A DNA stretch of 23,451 bases from Pseudomonadota bacterium (GCA_023390395.1 JAEWCY010000182.1:1-23451); one strand, 5' to 3'. Shown: positions 15,436-23,218, numbered from the stretch's first letter. The notes: generated from the letters alone by a model not told the origin. Translations and numbers: made by a program.

Positions 15436-15723
15436 ATGGAAAGCATCAAGGCGTCGCTGCCCGACCTGATCCAGAATCGTATCGAAGACTTGGTCAACGG
15501 CCAGACCACGGACGAGGAGATGGCCGCGCACATCAAGGAACTCGGCTGCCGCATCGCCGCCCTGGAGGCCCTGGCCGCCGGGGGCGAGGCCGAACAGGCC
15601 AGACAGCTGGCCGAGGACGTCCAGCGCCTGTGCGAGCGCATCCGCCGGGACTACGTCGCCATCGCCTACCGCCAGGGGCTGGTGGACGGCATGCGCGTGG
15701 ACAAGCTCGTCGCCGGCGAATAG
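15436..15723 (+). CDS. Small helical protein of unknown function (95 residues)
   Basis: I do not recognise a family. It is predicted all-helical and soluble, with a charged, heptad-like stretch from about residue 25 to 75 (HIKELGCRIAALEAL, then AEQARQLAEDVQRLCERI) that could be an antiparallel coiled coil; cysteines at 38 and 66. A strong ribosome site (GGAGGAGGG, about 15425-15433) precedes the ATG, and codon use is like that of its neighbours, so it is very likely expressed. The next small gene starts 37 bases downstream with its own ribosome site, suggesting a two-gene unit. No signal peptide or DNA-binding motif is visible. Confidence 0.7.
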   Translation: MESIKASLPDLIQNRIEDLVNGQTTDEEMAAHIKELGCRIAALEALAAGGEAEQARQLAEDVQRLCERIRRDYVAIAYRQGLVDGMRVDKLVAGE

Positions 15724-15760
15724 CGCGCCCGCGCCGGCCGGAGAAGACACAGGGAGAGCC

Positions 15761-15964
15761 ATGGCCGCCAAGGACATCAAGGACGTGGCGCACTGCGTCT
15801 ACATGATCGACCTCGTCCTGCGCGAGATCATGAGTTCGCCCCACATCGCCGACAAGGCCCACGCCACCCAGTGCATCATCGACAGCTTCGTGCGCATCCT
15901 GCGCCAGGAGGGGTACGCCGTCACCGACGCCCGCCTCAAGAAGATGCTCGCCTACGCCCATTGA
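15761..15964 (+). CDS. Small helical protein of unknown function (67 residues)
   Basis: Not recognised. Helical and soluble, with cysteines C12 and C38, two histidines near residues 28 and 34 (SPHIADKAHATQC) and a basic C-terminal helix (DARLKKMLAYAH). GGGAG lies 4-5 bases before the ATG. It follows the 95-residue gene by 37 bases and is probably on the same transcript. The start 15761 is the only in-frame ATG that gives a ribosome site. Confidence 0.65.
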   Translation: MAAKDIKDVAHCVYMIDLVLREIMSSPHIADKAHATQCIIDSFVRILRQEGYAVTDARLKKMLAYAH

Positions 15965-16054
15965 TTCCACGCTCCGTCCGTGGCACAGGGGGCGCGCGCC
16001 GCTTGCGCCGCGCCGCCGTGTGGTTCCTTTCGTGAAAGCCCAGGAGTCGTATTC

Positions 16055-17185
16055 GTGAACGCCGCCGCCAAGCCGGCCTGGATGCTCGGGCCGGTCCGCG
16101 ATCCCATCGATCGCGAAGTTTCCAAGCGCATCGACGTGCTGCGCATCATCCTCATCGGTCTCATCGTCCTGGCCCACGGGGCCAGGGGCATCACCGTGCG
16201 CGTGCCGTCCACCGGCCCCGTGGCCGGCTGGATGGTCGAGGTGCTCAACGGCCACGTGGATTTCGTGGCCGTGCCGCTTTTCTTCGCCATCTCGGGCTTC
16301 CTGTTCCTGCGCAAGTTCGAGCCGGGCCTGGCCAGCTACACCGAGATGCTGCGCAAAAAGACGGTATCCGTGCTCGTTCCCTATCTGCTCTTCAACATCG
16401 GCCTGGCCGCCTGGTTCTATTTCGTCGGCAGCATCGAGGTGATGGGCTCCTGGGGCTTTCTCACGCAGGAAGGCGTGGTGGTGAAGACCCTGGGCCTCGG
16501 CACCACGCCCATCAACTACCCGTTGTGGTTTTTGCGCGACCTGTACCTGGTCTTCCTCCTTTCGCCCGTGCTCCTGCTTTTTTTCAAGGAAGCGCCCGGG
16601 GTGGGCCTGGTCACGCTTTTTTGCCTGTGGGTGGGGGTCACGCCCGCGCCGTATTCCTATTACGGCGACTTCTTCATGTTCTATTTCGGCGGCTTCCTGG
16701 CCCGCACCCGGTTCCCGTTGCAGGGCGTTTCCTGGTGGCAGCGATGGGGCACGGTCCTTTTCGTGCTGCTGACCGCGACGCTTGCGGCGCACAAGTCCCT
16801 GGGCATCACCGACGAGCACGTCAGGCTTTTCCTTTTCAAGTGCAACCTGATCCTCGGGCTGGCCTGCTTCTGGCGGGCGTCGGCCATTCCCTTCGTGCGC
16901 GACAGCCGGTTGCTCCACCGCATGGCCCCTCACAGCTTCTTCATCTACCTCGCCCACGAACCCACGGTGTCCATCCTGCAAACCCGCCTGCTCTCGGTCT
17001 GGCAGCCCATGGGCGACGCCGAGCAGATCGCCTTTTACTGGCTGACCGGGCTTTCGGTCATCGTTCTTCTGTGGCTCGCGGGCGAGGCCTTGTCCCGGCT
17101 CGTGCCCAGGGTCTACGGCCTGGCCACGGGCGCGCGTCTTCCCGCTGCCGGCGGACCTCCCGCCGCGGCCAGAGCGCAAGGATGA
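16055..17185 (+). CDS. Membrane acyltransferase (acyltransferase 3 family)
   Basis: 376 residues, integral inner-membrane protein with about 10 helices. It fits the OafA/YrhL-type acyltransferases that move acetyl or other acyl groups onto surface sugars or lipids: RIDVLRIILIGLIVLAHGARG (about 25-45) with the family histidine in LAHG, VPLFFAISGFLFLRKF (73-88), YPLWFLRDLYLVFLLSPVLL (about 155-175), and HSFFIYLAHEPTVSIL near residue 300. The start is GTG at 16055, with AGGAG 8 bases upstream; an upstream ATG at 15980 gives a non-homologous, low-complexity extension and no ribosome site, and ATG 16082 is a shorter alternative. The stop lies at the edge of the inverted-repeat element at 17187. 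Confidence 0.88.
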   Translation: MNAAAKPAWMLGPVRDPIDREVSKRIDVLRIILIGLIVLAHGARGITVRVPSTGPVAGWMVEVLNGHVDFVAVPLFFAISGFLFLRKFEPGLASYTEMLRKKTVSVLVPYLLFNIGLAAWFYFVGSIEVMGSWGFLTQEGVVVKTLGLGTTPINYPLWFLRDLYLVFLLSPVLLLFFKEAPGVGLVTLFCLWVGVTPAPYSYYGDFFMFYFGGFLARTRFPLQGVSWWQRWGTVLFVLLTATLAAHKSLGITDEHVRLFLFKCNLILGLACFWRASAIPFVRDSRLLHRMAPHSFFIYLAHEPTVSILQTRLLSVWQPMGDAEQIAFYWLTGLSVIVLLWLAGEALSRLVPRVYGLATGARLPAAGGPPAAARAQG

Positions 17186-17186
17186 T

Positions 17187-17280
17187 TAGGTTTCCTGTTT
17201 TACGATAAAACAAGTCCAGCCAGGGGCGGCGAAAACCCTTGTCGAGGAGAAAAAGTCTTTCATTATAAGCAGGAAACCTA
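17187..17280. mobile_element. Candidate MITE-like element with 11-bp perfect ends
   Basis: 94 bases bounded by TAGGTTTCCTG (17187-17197) and its exact complement CAGGAAACCTA (17270-17280), so a 9-bp inverted end flanked by TA on each side, the target used by IS630/mariner-type elements. It is AT-richer than its surroundings and contains a second hairpin, GTTTTA-CGA-TAAAAC (17197-17211). No transposase is near. It begins one base after the acyltransferase stop and runs up to the response-regulator promoter. It could equally be a bidirectional terminator or a regulatory stem; a dispersed copy elsewhere in the genome would decide. Confidence 0.4.
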
Positions 17281-17284
17281 TAAT
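17258..17284 (+). promoter_or_regulatory. Candidate promoter of the response-regulator gene
   Basis: A perfect -10 TATAAT (17279-17284) overlaps the right end of the inverted-repeat element. The best -35, CTTTCA, lies 16 bases upstream inside the element and matches 3 of 6. The element may thus supply the promoter. Confidence 0.4.
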
Positions 17285-17335
17285 GTTGGTCAGGCACGAA
17301 AGATGCTGCGACGTGTCCCGGAGGTACTGCCGCCC

Positions 17336-17701
17336 ATGTTGCGTATCCTGCTCGCCGAAGACGACGCCAATCACGCCACCCTGGCCAGGCAAGCCCTGGA
17401 AGGCGACGGCCACCTGATCACCACCGCCCCGGACGGGCGAGCCGCCCTGGCCGCCCTGGGCCACCAGGTCTTCGATCTCATCCTTCTGGACATGCGCCTG
17501 CCGGGCGTCGACGGCCGCGAAGTCATCGATCGCGTCCGGGGCGGCCTCGTGCGGCGCGACATCCCCATCGTGGTGCTCACGGGCTACGGCCTGCGCCAGC
17601 ATCTGGAGTTCTTCTCCCGCCACGGCGTGCGCGACTACCTGGCCAAGCCCTACGATTGCGACGAACTGGCCACCATCGTCCGCGCCTACGACCACAACTG
17701 A
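17336..17701 (+). CDS. Single-domain response regulator
   Basis: 121 residues, a CheY-like receiver alone. Acidic pair D9-D10 (LLAEDD follows the start), phospho-acceptor D52 (LLDMRLPGVDG), T82 (VVLTGYG) and K104 (YLAKPYD) are all present, so it should be phosphorylated by a histidine kinase encoded elsewhere; no output domain and no kinase nearby. Start 17336 gives the usual N-terminus MLRILLAEDD and has GGAGGT about 10 bases upstream; an in-frame ATG at 17303 adds 11 atypical residues and has no ribosome site. Its output must be by protein contact (motility, another kinase or a phosphorelay). Confidence 0.9.
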   Translation: MLRILLAEDDANHATLARQALEGDGHLITTAPDGRAALAALGHQVFDLILLDMRLPGVDGREVIDRVRGGLVRRDIPIVVLTGYGLRQHLEFFSRHGVRDYLAKPYDCDELATIVRAYDHN

Positions 17702-17743
17702 CGCGTCCGCAGGCGCGGCCGGGGTCGAGGACGCCCGGACGCG
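17702..17743 (+). terminator. Possible end hairpin of the response-regulator gene
   Basis: CGCGTCCG (17702-17709) and CGGACGCG (17736-17743), 8-bp perfect arms immediately after the stop, with a long loop and no T-run. Low confidence as an intrinsic terminator. Confidence 0.3.
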
Positions 17744-17844
17744 CCTTCCCGCCCATTCATACCGCTCCAGTGGACTTCGTCGGGGTTTTTCCGTAGACCC
17801 CTGGCGGTAACCCGCGCCCATGGGCGTGAAAAAGCGAGGGGAGC

Positions 17845-18606
17845 ATGCTTCGCATCGAAGACCTGCATGTCAAAATCGGCGACCGCGAGGTGCTAAACGG
17901 CATCAACCTGCACATCGCCGAAAACGAGACGTTCATCCTGTTTGGCCCCAACGGCTCGGGCAAGACCACCTTGCTCATGACCCTCATGGGATTCGGCAAC
18001 TACGAAATCACCAGCGGCCGCATCCTCTTTCGCGGCCACGACGTCACCCACGCCCCCATCTACGAGCGGGCGCGCCTGGGCATCGGCATGTCCTTCCAGC
18101 GCCCCCCCACCATCCACGGCCTCAAGACCCGCCACCTGGTGCGCATGTGCGCCCGGGGCCGGGACCTCGACGTGGAGGGGCTGGCCCGGAAGGTCAACAT
18201 GGACGAGTTCCTGGAGCGGGACATCAACGCCGGCTTTTCCGGCGGCGAGATCAAGCGCTCGGAGCTGCTCCAGCTTATGGCCCAGCAGCCCTATCTCCTG
18301 CTCTTCGACGAGCCGGAGTCCGGTGTGGACCTGGAAAATATGAAGCTCATCGGCACGACCGTGCGCGAGGTGCTCTCCGGCGGCATCGAGCCCAGGCCCG
18401 AGACCAGCATGAAGCAGCAGCGCGTGCGCAAGCGGCCCGTCTCGGGGCTCATCATCACCCACACCGGCTACATCCTCGAATACATCAACGCCGACAGGGG
18501 CCAGGTGCTCTACAACGGCCACCTGTGCTGCGAGGCCAATCCCCGCGACATCCTGGACCACATCAGCCACTACGGCTACCAGGAATGCGTGCGTTGCCTC
18601 AACTAG
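17845..18606 (+). CDS. sufC: Fe-S cluster assembly ATPase SufC
   Basis: 253 residues, a soluble ABC ATPase that drives Fe-S scaffold SufB. Walker A GPNGSGKTT (34-42), Q-loop Q85, signature FSGGEIKR (131-138), Walker B LLLFDEPESG (151-160) and switch histidine H206 (THTGY) are all present. Compared with E. coli SufC it carries an insert of about 24 residues (178-200, rich in R, K, E and P) before the last strand, and a cysteine-rich tail with C228-C229 and CVRC (248-251). These, and the absence of sufD, sufS, sufU and sufE here, point to the minimal two-gene SUF type seen in archaea and anaerobes. The ATG at 17845 follows GAGGGGAG closely. sufB starts 18 bases after its stop. Confidence 0.93.
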   Translation: MLRIEDLHVKIGDREVLNGINLHIAENETFILFGPNGSGKTTLLMTLMGFGNYEITSGRILFRGHDVTHAPIYERARLGIGMSFQRPPTIHGLKTRHLVRMCARGRDLDVEGLARKVNMDEFLERDINAGFSGGEIKRSELLQLMAQQPYLLLFDEPESGVDLENMKLIGTTVREVLSGGIEPRPETSMKQQRVRKRPVSGLIITHTGYILEYINADRGQVLYNGHLCCEANPRDILDHISHYGYQECVRCLN

Positions 18607-18624
18607 CCAAGGGAGCCACTTTTC

Positions 18625-19782
18625 ATGGATAAGATCGATCTGCACGACTTCCGTTTCAGCGGCTCCCAACTGGGCGAGATCCCGGATCTGCGCCAGCTCG
18701 ACCCGGCGGACAAGGCCGAGATGCTCATGTCCGGCGTGGACGTGGAGGAGCGCGAGCGCGCCGGCACCTACCTCCAGGTGGACCACGGCCGGGTGCACTG
18801 CAAGAGCACCCAGCCCGGGGTCGAGATCCTGGACATCAAGGACGCGCTCAAGAAGTACGACGGCCTGCCCGGCTACTTCTGGACCCAGGTGGACAAGGAC
18901 AAGGACGAGTTCACCCGGTCGGCCGCCGAGAACCTCCACGGCGGCTACTTCGTGCGCACGGAGAAGGGGGCCAAGATCGCCGATCCGGTGCAGTCGTGCC
19001 TGTTCCTCAAAAGCGACATGGTCGGCCAGAACGTCCACAACGTGGTCATCGTGGCGGACGATTCCGAGCTGCACATCATCACCGGCTGCTCGGTGGCCCA
19101 CGGCTCCAAGGGCGCGGCCCACCTCGGCATTTCGGAATTCTTCGTCGGCAAGAACGCCAAGCTCACCTTCACCATGATCCACAACTGGGCCGAGACCACG
19201 GTGGTGCGGCCGCGCACCGGCGGCGTGGTGGACGAAGGCGGCGTGTTCATCAACAATTACGTGTTGCTCAAGCCCGTCAAGGACCTCCAGTCCTATCCGG
19301 CCATCCGCCTCAACGGCCGGGGGGCGGTGGCGCGGTTCAATTCCGTCATCGTCGCGCCCAAGGGCTCCCACGTGGATTCCGGCAGCCGCATCGAGCTCAA
19401 CGCCCCGGACACGCGCGGCGAGATCATTTCGCGCACCATCGCCTCGGGCGGCACCATCGTGGCCCGGGGATTCATCGGCGGCAATTCCGTGCCGGCCAAG
19501 GGCCATCTGGAATGCAAGGGCCTCATCCTCGGCGGCGGGGTCATCCACGCGGTCCCGGAACTGCTCGGCTCCGTGGACGGGGTGGAGCTCTCCCACGAGG
19601 CGGCCGTGGGCAAGATCGCCCAGGAGGAGATCGAGTACCTCATGGCGCGCGGCCTCGACGAGGAGGAAGCCACCTCCACCATCGTGCGGGGCTTTCTCAA
19701 TGTGGACATCATGGGCCTGCCCAAGGAACTCCAGGACGTCATCGAGAAGACCATCTCCGAGTCCGAAAAAGACATGTTCTAG
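18625..19782 (+). CDS. sufB: Fe-S cluster assembly scaffold SufB (minimal SufBC type)
   Basis: 385 residues, shorter than E. coli SufB (495) and with a reduced N-terminal part. Right-handed beta-helix core with the family C-terminus. The cysteine in GHLECKGLIL (C297) aligns with the catalytic C405 of E. coli SufB (TQCDSLLI context), followed by SHEAAVGKI (323-331, H324 and E325 matching EHEATTSKI) and the terminal YLMARGLDEEEATSTIVRGF-type helix region (338-357). Further cysteines C59, C125 and C155 could hold a nascent cluster. Acting as a SufB2C2 complex, it would assemble [4Fe-4S] clusters for proteins such as IspH and IorA in this same window. GGAG lies 6-7 bases before the ATG. Confidence 0.92.
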   Translation: MDKIDLHDFRFSGSQLGEIPDLRQLDPADKAEMLMSGVDVEERERAGTYLQVDHGRVHCKSTQPGVEILDIKDALKKYDGLPGYFWTQVDKDKDEFTRSAAENLHGGYFVRTEKGAKIADPVQSCLFLKSDMVGQNVHNVVIVADDSELHIITGCSVAHGSKGAAHLGISEFFVGKNAKLTFTMIHNWAETTVVRPRTGGVVDEGGVFINNYVLLKPVKDLQSYPAIRLNGRGAVARFNSVIVAPKGSHVDSGSRIELNAPDTRGEIISRTIASGGTIVARGFIGGNSVPAKGHLECKGLILGGGVIHAVPELLGSVDGVELSHEAAVGKIAQEEIEYLMARGLDEEEATSTIVRGFLNVDIMGLPKELQDVIEKTISESEKDMF

Positions 19783-19808
19783 CCGGCCGTTGGGCGACAA
19801 AATTGGCG

Positions 19809-19843
19809 ACCGCCGGAACCCGTTCGGGCTCCGGCGGTTTTTT
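19809..19843 (+). terminator. Intrinsic terminator of sufCB
   Basis: Arms ACCGCCGGA (19809-19817) and TCCGGCGGT (19830-19838), extended by an inner CCCG/CGGG pairing, followed at once by six T (19838-19843). Textbook Rho-independent form, 27 bases after the sufB stop. Confidence 0.92.
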
Positions 19844-19947
19844 GTTGCGCCGGCAGGACGCCCGGCCGACGGGAGGGGGTTTCACAGGGAAAGCTCCTGC
19901 CGAAGCCTGTCGCCCATGGCATGGGCGCGCATTTCGCCGACGCGACG

Positions 19948-21558
19948 CTAGGCGTCGAGGCGGTCCTGGCCGAGGCGGGCCAGTGCCTCCATGTGGTCCT
20001 GGAAGCGGTAGTAGAATTTGACGTCGTTGCCGAGGAGGTTGCCGCGCTTGGCCGCCTCGCGCCTGGCGGATTGCGTGTTGCCCGTCATCTGGCGATGCAC
20101 GCAGCCGACCAGGCCGCAGTAGACCACGGCGTGGCCCCGAAGGGCCAGGTCGAAGTCGTGGGCGATGTCGTCCATCTGGCTCGGCGAGAAGCACAGGTCG
20201 AAGGTCGGCACGTCGAGCAGCGCCTGGCGTGTGAACATGTGGCAGCAGCCCATGACGTTGAGGGTGTCGCGCACGAAGTCGTAGACGCCGTTGTCGAACT
20301 GGTTGTTGGGCGTGTCCAGGCTGATGCGCAAAAGACCCGGCCTGGCCAGGGCGATGTACCGGTAAAGATACTGGTAGCGGGGGGACACGCCGGGAGTGAG
20401 CACCTTGCAGCCGACCACGCCGCAATTGGGGCGCGAGGCGGCCGTGGTCAGGAAGTGGTGCAGGAAGTCCGGTTCGAGCAGCACGTCGTCGTCGAGGAAG
20501 ACGGTATGGTCGGCCTGTCCGGTCTCGGGCTGGGCGATGAGCCAGTTGCGCGCCGCCGGCGCGCCGATGTTGATGGGAAGGGGCAGGACCTCGAAGGCGT
20601 TGTTCGGGAAAAAGCTCCTGGCCTTGTCGACGACGGCCAGGCTGTCGTCGGTGCAGCCGTTGAGGAGAATCTTGATCCTGGAAGCGCCCAGGTCGCAGCG
20701 GGCCAGACTTGCCAGGGTGTCGCCCAGGATGTCCGCCTTGTTGTAGGAATAAAGATAGATGTTGGTGGCAAGGCTCGACAGCAGGCTCTTGTCCGGGACG
20801 GTCGGCGAGCGCAGTTCGCGCACCCGCCGTCTGACCGGGCCCTGGCGCGGGTCCAGGGTCAGGGAGTCCTCGTAGAGCGACACGGCCCCGCCCCTGTCGC
20901 CGCATTTCACCAGGATTTCGGCGGCATGGTTCAGGACGACCTCGTCGCGGACCTGGTTGCGGATGCTTTCCCAGATGTCCAGGGCCTGGGGCACGGCATT
21001 GACGGAGGCGTAGGCCAGGAACAACCGGCGTTGCCAGTCGGCGCGAAAGGGCGGCGGCGTCTCGACGCGTTCGACGATGGGAGCGATGTCCCGGCCGCCT
21101 TGCAGGAACAGGTTGAGCAGCATGTCGGCCAGCACCAGATTGTGCGGGGTCTTGACGAAATACGGCCACAGGCCGTCCATGGCATGGTCGAGGCTGTGTT
21201 TGGTCAAGTGATGCAGTTTTTTTGACCAGTAATCGTTGCTGTTCTGTTTCTTGAGGTATCCGTACAACGCCGCGTTGGGGACATTGCCGAATATGGAATT
21301 ATAAATTTCATGTCCACTTATTTCGAAAGCGTTGATCTTTATATACTTCGAGCAGATATACGCGAGGCATTCGCATGCTGCTCTGTGGTTCGACAAATCA
21401 GGTTCGTTGAGCAGTCGGTTTATATAGCATACGGCTACGGCAGGATCGAGGAGAAAGTGGTCGAGGTATTTTCCGAAATGCAGCAAGACGTCGTCGAGGT
21501 CGATGAGCTTCAGTTCCTCGGGAAGCCCGCCAGACACGGGGTGATAACCTTCGTTCAT
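19948..21558 (-). CDS. Family 2 glycosyltransferase with helical N-terminal extension
   Basis: 536 residues. The C-terminal part (about 265-490) is a GT-A glycosyltransferase: IYLYSYNKADILGDTLASL (267-285), KILLNGCTDDS (296-306), NIGAPAARN (330-338) and the metal-binding FLDDDVLLEPDF (354-365), with VMGCCHMFTRQAL and DDIAHDFDLALRG for acceptor and catalytic functions. It would transfer a sugar to a surface glycan. The first ~250 residues are helical and TPR-like with several cysteines (44, 62, 64, 69), and are not recognised. The ATG at 21558 has GAGG 4 bases upstream. The 5' end is strikingly AT-rich compared with the rest of the gene (18 of 60 bases G or C at 21301-21360). Its stop faces the sufB terminator, and no sugar-pathway genes are adjacent. 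Confidence 0.88.
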   Translation of the reverse strand: MNEGYHPVSGGLPEELKLIDLDDVLLHFGKYLDHFLLDPAVAVCYINRLLNEPDLSNHRAACECLAYICSKYIKINAFEISGHEIYNSIFGNVPNAALYGYLKKQNSNDYWSKKLHHLTKHSLDHAMDGLWPYFVKTPHNLVLADMLLNLFLQGGRDIAPIVERVETPPPFRADWQRRLFLAYASVNAVPQALDIWESIRNQVRDEVVLNHAAEILVKCGDRGGAVSLYEDSLTLDPRQGPVRRRVRELRSPTVPDKSLLSSLATNIYLYSYNKADILGDTLASLARCDLGASRIKILLNGCTDDSLAVVDKARSFFPNNAFEVLPLPINIGAPAARNWLIAQPETGQADHTVFLDDDVLLEPDFLHHFLTTAASRPNCGVVGCKVLTPGVSPRYQYLYRYIALARPGLLRISLDTPNNQFDNGVYDFVRDTLNVMGCCHMFTRQALLDVPTFDLCFSPSQMDDIAHDFDLALRGHAVVYCGLVGCVHRQMTGNTQSARREAAKRGNLLGNDVKFYYRFQDHMEALARLGQDRLDA

Positions 21559-21985
21559 AACGCCTCATGCTGTCAGCGATTTCATTTGGTTGAACTGTTG
21601 AGCCTCGACGGCGCTCCTGTCGTCCTGAAGGATGGGATCGTCCGAACGAGATATTTCTGAAGGGATTGAAGAGAAAAACAAGCGATGTGCGGGTATTACA
21701 CATTCGTGGGAGAGGCACCTCGCTTTTGAACTCCACAAGGAGTCGCACGAACGGCCTGGACGGTTACAGGGTTGTCCGGAACGACCCGGAAGCGGTTGCC
21801 AATCCGCCGCCGCCGGTGTAATGCCTCGAACCGGTCGGCAGTGCACCCAGGCGTCGCCGCCCCGCGAGGGGAGCTAAACCTGCCATGTTTTCCATTTCCA
21901 CGCAGACACCTTGTCCCGTGCCGCGTCGGAAGCCGGCGACCACCGATATTCCCCCCAAGGAAAGGCACGCTTAAAGGGATAAGCG
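21559..21985. other. Divergent intergenic region, no gene supported
   Basis: 427 bases between the glycosyltransferase start and the DUF2087 gene. Reading frames here lack ribosome sites and resemble no family. The part next to the glycosyltransferase is AT-rich and probably holds its promoter, but I see no good -35/-10 pair. A CCCC-GCGA-GGGG stem with a GNRA-type loop lies near 21860-21871. I could not match it to a known riboswitch by eye. Confidence 0.45.
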
Positions 21986-22582
21986 ATGTCCAGGATTCCT
22001 TTGCCCCTGGCCGTGGACGACATCACGGCCTTCGCCCGCTCCTTGCGCGCCCGCCTGACCGAGGCGCAGGCCGCGCCGAGCCACCTCCAGATGCTCAACT
22101 GGCTGGCCAAGGCCGCCGGCTACAGGAACTTCCAGCACTTTCGCGCCGAGGCCAGGCCGGAGGAGGCGGCGCGGGCCGTCCCGGCCGAAGCCGCCGTGGC
22201 GTCCGCGCCGGCGTCCACGCCCGAAGCGACGCCCGGTCCCGTGCCGGAGCCCGTGAGCGAAACGCGGCTCAAGCGGCTGACGCGCCTTTTCGACGCCGAG
22301 GGCCGGCTCGTGCGCTGGCCGTCCAAGCGGGGCATGCAGCTCAGTTGCCTGTGGGCCCTGTGGGCGGCCATCCCCAGCCGCGAGGTCATGGACGAGCCGG
22401 GCGTCACCCGGATTCTGGCCGGGGCGCACCTGTTCGGCGATCCGGTGCTGCTGCGCCGGGAGCTGTGCGACCTGGGCCTCTTGTGGCGCACCCCGGACTG
22501 CCGGGCCTACCGCCGCGTGGAACGCAAGCCGCCGGCCGAGGCCCTGGAACTCCTGCGCCGGGTTCGGAGCGTCCGGGCCTGA
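21986..22582 (+). CDS. DUF2087 domain protein
   Basis: 198 residues, soluble. The C-terminal domain (about 105-195) has the DUF2087 pattern: a basic WPSKRGMQLSCLWALWAAIP segment (113-132), then a helix pair ending in LLRRELCDLGLLWRTPDCRAYRRV, a small winged-helix-like fold also found fused to ArsR or acetyltransferase domains. The N-terminal part (about 8-54) is a helical segment ending in PSHLQMLNWLAKAAGYRNFQHFRA, seen on other uncharacterised proteins with this domain, and a Pro/Ala-rich linker joins the two. DNA binding is plausible but unproven. AAAGGGA precedes the ATG. It ends at a shared terminator with the convergent secreted-protein gene. Confidence 0.8.
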   Translation: MSRIPLPLAVDDITAFARSLRARLTEAQAAPSHLQMLNWLAKAAGYRNFQHFRAEARPEEAARAVPAEAAVASAPASTPEATPGPVPEPVSETRLKRLTRLFDAEGRLVRWPSKRGMQLSCLWALWAAIPSREVMDEPGVTRILAGAHLFGDPVLLRRELCDLGLLWRTPDCRAYRRVERKPPAEALELLRRVRSVRA

Positions 22583-22654
22583 GAGAAAGGGGCGGGGCAT
22601 GAACGCCTGAAAAGCCCGGCCACGCGTCTGGCCGAGCGCCCCTGAAAAACGCCC

Positions 22655-22689
22655 CGCCGCCCGCCGGACTCGGCATCCGGCGGGCGGCG
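22655..22689. terminator. Shared terminator between DUF2087 gene and secreted-protein gene
   Basis: Perfect 13-bp arms CGCCGCCCGCCGG (22655-22667) and CCGGCGGGCGGCG (22677-22689), loop of 9, followed on the plus strand by TCATTTC. On the minus strand it is followed by GTTTTTC (22650-22644 region) four bases later, so it could stop both transcripts. Confidence 0.65.
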
Positions 22690-22721
22690 TCATTTCGGGC
22701 CCGGCCAGCGCCCTGGCCCGG

Positions 22722-23195
22722 CTACGGGCGGGTCAGCTCGAAGTAGTCGGTGCGGTCGATGCCCGGGAAGTCGAAGAGCGCCGGCGTGCACGTTCCTTCC
22801 CGAATCAGGCGCAGCCGGCAGGGAAAGGCCTTGCCCGGCGCGATGCCGTATTTGGCGATGAAGCGCGGTCCGGGCGGCATGCCGTTGACCAGGGTCAGGC
22901 CGTGGACGGCGTCCGGCCGGTAGAGCGGTTCGCCGACGATGGGCGCGCTCGGCGTGAAAACGAAAGTCACGGCCAGGGGCGGGTAGGGCGTGGGACTGCC
23001 CTCGGCCGGCGAGGCGGGCCGCCAGGGCGCGACCGAGGCGATCACGGCCGTGCCCGGAAAATCGTCGTAGCGGCAGGGGCCGCCGACACGCGCCCCCTGG
23101 GCGGCGGCCGTCGCCGGGAAAAGGGCCAGCCCGGCCAATCCGGCCAGGACGCACAGGACGCACGAAAGCCGGCGGGAGCGACGGACGACGGCCAT
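22722..23195 (-). CDS. Secreted protein of unknown function
   Basis: 157 residues. A clear signal peptide: arginine-rich start (VVRRSRRL), hydrophobic core (about 11-27) and a likely cleavage in ATAAA-QG near residue 32. The mature part has three cysteines (41, 126, 136), many prolines and no membrane helix; it reads as a beta-rich periplasmic or extracellular domain. I do not recognise a family. The ATG at 23195 has AAGGAGG 5 bases upstream and lies 23 bases after the stop of the DnaJ-like gene, so the two are likely co-transcribed; a link to chaperone function is only a guess from position. Confidence 0.8.
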   Translation of the reverse strand: MAVVRRSRRLSCVLCVLAGLAGLALFPATAAAQGARVGGPCRYDDFPGTAVIASVAPWRPASPAEGSPTPYPPLAVTFVFTPSAPIVGEPLYRPDAVHGLTLVNGMPPGPRFIAKYGIAPGKAFPCRLRLIREGTCTPALFDFPGIDRTDYFELTRP

Positions 23196-23218
23196 GGACG
23201 CCTCCTTGGGACGCGGCC

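Noticed and set aside
15436..15964. Toxin-antitoxin call for the two small genes
   Set aside because: Sizes and order would fit, but neither protein shows a known toxin fold or a DNA-binding antitoxin motif.
17058..17297. 79-codon minus-strand frame through the 94-base element
   Set aside because: No ribosome site and no family; its content follows from the inverted-repeat element and the antisense of the acyltransferase end.
21770..21890. Possible tRNA-like or riboswitch fold in the glycosyltransferase/DUF2087 intergenic region
   Set aside because: A GGTTCGAGGC-like loop and a GNRA stem are present, but no acceptor stem, anticodon arm or known riboswitch core could be assembled.
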